Assembly: GCA_018669475.1 (NCBI GenBank)
Contig: JABHCC010000197.1
Location: 1 to 64,000, forward strand
Direction of reading: 5' to 3'
Length of the DNA stretch: 64,000 nt
From: Bacteroidota bacterium
Lineage (GTDB): Bacteria; Bacteroidota; Bacteroidia; Bacteroidales; UBA12481
The position numbers and the translations under genes are program-made. This document shows, piece by piece, positions 60,134-64,000 of this stretch (position 1 is its first letter; each line of letters starts with the position of its first letter). The notes under the pieces are model-generated. The model saw only the letters and a program-made list of their open reading frames with translations. It ran no database searches and was not told where the DNA came from.

Positions 60134-61981
60134 TTAATTTTGCCTAAAAATCTTCAAAACATTTCGGTAACCACTTTTTTCATGGTACCAGTCATTCTTG
60201 GAGTTACCACCAGTTTCAGCCCATTCAATGAAATGATTGTAAGCTGAATCTATTGTTGCTTTCTCTTCAGGATAGTCGAAAGTGGATGGTATATCCAATG
60301 CCCAGGGAAGATTTGCTGAGGTTTTAAAATACTGAGAATTTTCTGATGTGGAATAGTCATCACCCGTTCCCAATAAATCCCTGTTCATTTTCACAGTTGG
60401 ATTCTTTCCAAATAAATGGATCTCAACATCTCGCTGTGAGTTTGTGAAAATAAATGGATTATAAGGAGGAGAAACCAGCTCCTGATTAGTCAGACCCCGT
60501 GTAAATTGAATCACTACATCAAAGGTGTAGGGATCTACATCATCAGACTCAGAATTTGTATTTACAAACGAAGATCCGGGATTCATCAGGTAATTCCAGG
60601 CATCTTCAAAAACAATTATTATAGCCTCGTCAGCTCCTTCTTCTGTTCCATTATTTCTGGTTTCAACAATTCCTTCCTGGTGTTGAGTTCCGCTAACCGA
60701 AGACACAAGATTCTGATTAACCGGCAATTCAAAACCAAAGCCATTGTGAAATGATCCACCGATTGCCCTCAGGGTAATCCGTGCAAGAATCTCCACAACA
60801 TTGTTATCAGCATTTCTTACCTGATTAAAACGATAATCGATAATAAGATCATTGAAATCATAGTCACCTTTTGAAGGCCAGAGGTCTTCGAAGGCCAAAG
60901 TTCCTGTACTGTTTTCACCTGGATAATAGTCGTTGAATGCACGCTCAGAATCATCAGGATAATCATCTTCATCATCTGGAATTCCGTCATCATCCTGATC
61001 ATTATCCGTATCGTAATTGGTGGTGATATCATCAATCCAAACCGTTTCCTTATGCCCCTGATCCTGAATGTTTAATTTTAAGAAACTTGTTTTATTCGGT
61101 ATTTCTCCACTAACTGTCAGTGTTTTCCACCCTTTTGCTTTCTTGATATTGTAGTTAGAGTGCCTTTGTGAAAGCTGTTTTCCATTACTATCATAGAAAA
61201 GTAAGTACAGCTTAACTTTAATATCCTTGTCTTTCGGACAAATAGCCTGCATTGTAACGGTAAATTCACCGCTTTCAGTCCAGCTGATTGTTTGAAAAAC
61301 GTCTACCTTTTTTTTGTCTTGCTGCCCTAATTTTAAGGCCGGATTCCCCTCGTAATTTTCTATGCTGGCAGGGGCTTTGTTGCCGCTTGTTTTATACCAT
61401 GTGCCGTCAACGTTCAGATTGCTTCTTACTTTTGATACTGATTCGAGGCTGTTCTCAGAAAAATCGGAATTACCAAATACCGAAGCTTTCAGTCCATGGC
61501 CGGTTTTCAGATCGTCAAAATATGTTTCGTCAAATGGGAATTCGAGATATTGTAAAAAAGATTCCTCATCCGGATTATCCCATCCGTATAGAAATGATAA
61601 TTTGCCAAGACAGGCTGTTGAATAAATATATTCGAAGTTACCTGTTGCTGGCAAATATGCGTACATAACCCCGAGGTTAAGAGGAACTTTGTAATATAAA
61701 TGTGTTTTGTTATCACGTATGATTCCACGCGTCAGGATTCTGAAATTTGTATCCAGTAAATATAATATCTCACCTTCGAGAGACTCAAGACTATCGCCGA
61801 TCAGGTTCATCTCTAATTCCAAATCAACTGTAATTGACAGCGACCAGTTAAACTGCGGTGGAACCTCAAGGGTATTTATATTGTGACTTAATTTAAACGG
61901 ATTGAAGAAAACCTGATTCTGGCATCCGACCAGAGTCAAAATGGCCAGCCCAAGTATCAGGTATTTTTTTTTGATTTGCAT
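60134..61981 (-). CDS. LruC domain surface lipoprotein
   Basis: A 615-residue lipoprotein (lipobox LVGC, Cys at about residue 20). The middle region (about 180-330) looks like a carbohydrate-binding-type beta sandwich. A calcium-loop stretch DTDNDQDDDGIPDDEDD (about 331-347) resembles thrombospondin type 3 repeats. It runs into the LruC domain: FEDLWPSKGDYDFNDLIIDYRF, then RITLRAIGGSFHNGFGFEL and VVIQFTRGL. LruC domains are found in surface lipoproteins of Leptospira and Bacteroidota. The function is probably adhesion or ligand binding. It is a single gene; GAAAGATA (62011-62018, minus TATCTTTC) is a near-consensus -7. Confidence 0.85.
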   Translation of the reverse strand: MQIKKKYLILGLAILTLVGCQNQVFFNPFKLSHNINTLEVPPQFNWSLSITVDLELEMNLIGDSLESLEGEILYLLDTNFRILTRGIIRDNKTHLYYKVPLNLGVMYAYLPATGNFEYIYSTACLGKLSFLYGWDNPDEESFLQYLEFPFDETYFDDLKTGHGLKASVFGNSDFSENSLESVSKVRSNLNVDGTWYKTSGNKAPASIENYEGNPALKLGQQDKKKVDVFQTISWTESGEFTVTMQAICPKDKDIKVKLYLLFYDSNGKQLSQRHSNYNIKKAKGWKTLTVSGEIPNKTSFLKLNIQDQGHKETVWIDDITTNYDTDNDQDDDGIPDDEDDYPDDSERAFNDYYPGENSTGTLAFEDLWPSKGDYDFNDLIIDYRFNQVRNADNNVVEILARITLRAIGGSFHNGFGFELPVNQNLVSSVSGTQHQEGIVETRNNGTEEGADEAIIIVFEDAWNYLMNPGSSFVNTNSESDDVDPYTFDVVIQFTRGLTNQELVSPPYNPFIFTNSQRDVEIHLFGKNPTVKMNRDLLGTGDDYSTSENSQYFKTSANLPWALDIPSTFDYPEEKATIDSAYNHFIEWAETGGNSKNDWYHEKSGYRNVLKIFRQN

Positions 61982-62033
61982 ATCTCATAATCTCTACAAA
62001 TCAAAACTACGAAAGATACTGCTATAAGTTACC

Positions 62034-62792
62034 TTAACTGGGGTGAACTGTTGATTCTTTTTGACTAATGAACAAATTTCCATTTTCTGAACGAGTAGCT
62101 GACACAAGCAAGGGATAGATATCCTCCCGGATACAAAAGTCAAGATCAGCCCCATGACCACAAGATTCCAGAAACTGGTAATGATAGCAAGATGCAAGTA
62201 TGGAATGCAAATCATTCCTGTTTGCCTGATATAGGTGTTTTGCCATAACACACAGGTCATTAGCTATGTAGCTTTGGTCATCCAGCCTCGCCAGGAGAGC
62301 TCCTGCACATAAAAAATCATCCAGTGAGAAGTTTCCATTTGTCCCTGAGCAGGCAAGCAGAATGCTGCCACTGTATAGATTTAGGTAGTCTGCAATTGCT
62401 GAAACATTAAGAAATGAGGCAATTAACACTTCACAACCTTCATGAATATTGTTAAGGGCCTTTGTCCCGTTCGTTGTTGTAAGAATTACTGCCTGAGCTC
62501 CTTCCTTCTCTTCCATAAACTCCAGGGGAGAATTGCCCCGGTCAAAACCCGGAATTTTCTTTGCCTGTCGTTCTCCCGCCAGTATGCTTTGAGGGTACTT
62601 CAGTTTTAAATCTCTGGCATCCTCAATACCGGATACGGGAATAAGATAAGGTGTATTATGAGCCAAAGCTGTAATCATCACTGAAGTAGCCCGCAACACA
62701 TCAATTACTACAACCAGGTCAGCCTGCGATTTTCCTGGTATTTCGTCAGCTGTTAAAGCGATATTGATTCTTTTGCCTGATTTTGTATTCAT
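62034..62792 (-). CDS. comB: ComB-family phosphatase (2-phosphosulfolactate phosphatase-like)
   Basis: A 252-residue protein with the ComB signatures VVVIDVLRATSVMITAL, LAGERQAKKIPGFDRGNSPLEF and VILTTTNGTKALNNI. ComB dephosphorylates 2-phosphosulfolactate in coenzyme M synthesis in methanogens. Bacteria of this type do not make coenzyme M, so the substrate here may be another phosphoester. The operon is pabB-pabC-comB, with an ATGA overlap of the pabC stop and comB start, which suggests a link to the folate or PABA branch. The assignment to the family is firm; the substrate is not. Confidence 0.85.
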   Translation of the reverse strand: MNTKSGKRINIALTADEIPGKSQADLVVVIDVLRATSVMITALAHNTPYLIPVSGIEDARDLKLKYPQSILAGERQAKKIPGFDRGNSPLEFMEEKEGAQAVILTTTNGTKALNNIHEGCEVLIASFLNVSAIADYLNLYSGSILLACSGTNGNFSLDDFLCAGALLARLDDQSYIANDLCVMAKHLYQANRNDLHSILASCYHYQFLESCGHGADLDFCIREDIYPLLVSATRSENGNLFISQKESTVHPS

Positions 62793-63388
62793 ATACGGAT
62801 AGCGCTTATTGGCAATTCGATAGCTTCCTCCCAGGGAAGGAGTGCATTAAAAAGCCTTATGGTAAGGTAATTAAAAATATTTTCCTCCCGGATGGAGGCT
62901 GTGACAATAATCTTCTGTTTTATTAAAGCAGCTCTGCGCGTACCTGCCAGCAAGGGCTTTACAGGAGTGATCCATTCTGAACCTGTGTGAAAGGCAAGGT
63001 TTGTAAAAGTCGTATCAGTGATATGCCCATTGATCACAAGAAGAGGTTCAGCCCCAGATGGAACCCTAAGCCTGGCACTATTAAGAAAATCCCGGTCGGC
63101 ATATTTGTGATGGTAGTTAACATCCGGTAGGTGAACAATTTGCAGTGAAGTTATATTCGGACGAGTGTGAACCTGATATTCCATACTGATCAGGCTCTTC
63201 TCATACAGTATTCGCCATTTATAAAGCCTATTATCCGGAGGTGGGTTGTTATGAAATAATTCTGACAGGGGCCGAAGACTTCGCACTCCGAACAGAGCCT
63301 CCTGTGCCCGGGTGACACGTTCCTCATGCTCCTCAAGGTTATCGGCAGTGCCATTATCTACTCGTATGGTTTCAAGCAAGCGGCACAT
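62789..63388 (-). CDS. pabC: Class IV aminotransferase, aminodeoxychorismate lyase-like
   Basis: A 199-residue fold-type IV PLP enzyme of compact length. The PLP Lys is the K in YHHKYADRDFL, and the C-terminal DTTFTNLAFHTGSEWITPVKPLLAGTRRAALI is typical. It probably converts aminodeoxychorismate to p-aminobenzoate and pyruvate. It lacks the extra N-terminal residues of E. coli PabC (269 aa), but this short form is common in Bacteroidota next to pabB. Its start overlaps the pabB end by 17 bp, and its stop overlaps comB by ATGA. Confidence 0.83.
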   Translation of the reverse strand: MCRLLETIRVDNGTADNLEEHEERVTRAQEALFGVRSLRPLSELFHNNPPPDNRLYKWRILYEKSLISMEYQVHTRPNITSLQIVHLPDVNYHHKYADRDFLNSARLRVPSGAEPLLVINGHITDTTFTNLAFHTGSEWITPVKPLLAGTRRAALIKQKIIVTASIREENIFNYLTIRLFNALLPWEEAIELPISAIRI

Positions 63389-64000
63389 ATACTTTGTCTA
63401 TTAGTTCCTGGTATTCTTTTTCCGGATCACTCATGTGTGTGATGCCGCCTCCGCTTTTAAAAATATATCCGGATGGGCTATTTTCAATATATCTGATCAT
63501 TACTGCAGAATCAAGATTCTTTCCATCAAAAACACCAAATACACCGGTGTAGTAATCTCGTTCATAGGCTTCAATTCTTTGCAATATCTCAACAGTTTTT
63601 GCTTTAGGTGCACCGCAAATACTGCCTGCTGGTAGCAGACTTAATAATATTTCGCCAAGTTGATTCTTGAAATTATCGGCTAAGAGACCACTGATTTCTG
63701 AACTTACCTGAAGAATCTCTTTTTCATGTGTACGTATATGATCGATATAGCGAAACCTGTCTACATTAACATGATGTGCAATCCGGCTCAGATCATTTCT
63801 CATCAGGTCAACAATGGTGTTGTGTTCAGCTGTTTCCTTAATATCTGAAAGTAAAACTTCCCGGGCATTGGGAACAGCCCCGTCTATGGTTCCTTTCATT
63901 GGGAAAGTCACAATACGCTTATCTTTTATCCGAATGAAAATCTCTGGGGAGAATACTACGAATCTGTCCTTAAGCCAAAGCTTGTAAGGTGCATGGCTAT
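63372..64000 (-). CDS. pabB: Aminodeoxychorismate synthase component I, partial
   Basis: Only the C-terminal 208 residues are inside the window; the frame continues through the right edge, so the start is missing. The visible part is the chorismate-binding domain: FSPEIFIRIK upstream, then TFPMKGTIDG, NTIVDLMRNDLSRIA, LLPAGSICGAPKAKTVEIL, YYTGVFGVFDGKNLDSAVMIRYIE and IFKSGGGITHMSDPEKEYQE. The GSICGAPK motif and the neighbouring pabC favour PabB (chorismate to aminodeoxychorismate) over anthranilate synthase TrpE. It is first in a leftward operon pabB-pabC-comB. Confidence 0.88.
   Translation of the reverse strand, partial: SHAPYKLWLKDRFVVFSPEIFIRIKDKRIVTFPMKGTIDGAVPNAREVLLSDIKETAEHNTIVDLMRNDLSRIAHHVNVDRFRYIDHIRTHEKEILQVSSEISGLLADNFKNQLGEILLSLLPAGSICGAPKAKTVEILQRIEAYERDYYTGVFGVFDGKNLDSAVMIRYIENSPSGYIFKSGGGITHMSDPEKEYQELIDKVYVPLA

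Overview
The window is a stretch of a Bacteroidota chromosome. The support is concordant: two secreted proteins with C-terminal type IX secretion (T9SS type A) sorting domains, DUF4294, DUF5018, LruC, GWxTD and DUF6249 family proteins, a menaquinone gene of the futalosine pathway (mqnE), a tgt-lptG pair, and several promoters of the Bacteroides -7 type TAnnTTTG with hardly any Shine-Dalgarno sequences. Base composition is moderate to AT-rich and even. I see no rRNA, tRNA, IS element, prophage, CRISPR array or attachment site, so most of this is core genome.

Layout. 1-263: non-coding, with a GC-rich array of eight phased octamers. 0.26-4.8 kb: a TrmH-family methyltransferase, sucC, arginine deiminase, a DUF4294 protein and elbB. 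4.9-7.1 kb (minus): a lipoprotein coupled to a polyprenyl-phosphate sugar transferase. 7.2-14.3 kb (plus): pcm coupled to a T9SS metalloprotease, then a metallo-beta-lactamase-fold hydrolase and gcvP, closed by a strong terminator. 14.3-21.1 kb (minus): DUF5018 lipoprotein, ddl, rluD-type pseudouridine synthase, T9SS protein and PASTA protein, then mqnE. 21.1-24.4 kb (plus): a UDP-galactopyranose-mutase-like flavoprotein and a GT-C-like membrane protein. 24.4-27.1 kb (minus): rpmH (52 codons), rsmG, an ECF sigma factor and a GT2 glycosyltransferase. 27.2-30.7 kb (plus): tgt, lptG and an MFS exporter. 30.7-32.2 kb: an ECF sigma factor with a probable membrane anti-sigma partner, divergent from a DUF6249 membrane protein across a promoter region whose two ECF-like -35 elements form an inverted repeat.

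32.3-47.8 kb is the most unusual part: a seven-gene plus-strand operon that combines two ABC exporters with a tripartite RND pump. In order: ABC ATPase; ABC-2 permease fused to an M1-peptidase-like ectodomain without HExxH and a golvesin-like domain; TolC; membrane-fusion lipoprotein; RND pump; a 1573-residue protein in which a second RND pump is fused to a complete ABC ATPase; and a small ABC-2 permease. Intergenic gaps are 25 bp or less and one junction is an ATGA overlap. It is the best candidate here for an undescribed system: a pump in which proton-driven and ATP-driven export are physically joined.

47.8-64 kb: a heptamer repeat tract, an M64-type secreted peptidase, an MscS channel, a CYTH-GWxTD-rlmB operon, a PQ-loop protein, a DUF1643/ABC-F pair, a geranylgeranyl-reductase-family flavoprotein, rlmD with a POT transporter, an LruC surface lipoprotein, and a pabB-pabC-comB operon cut by the right edge. 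No gene-free stretch exceeds about 300 bases.
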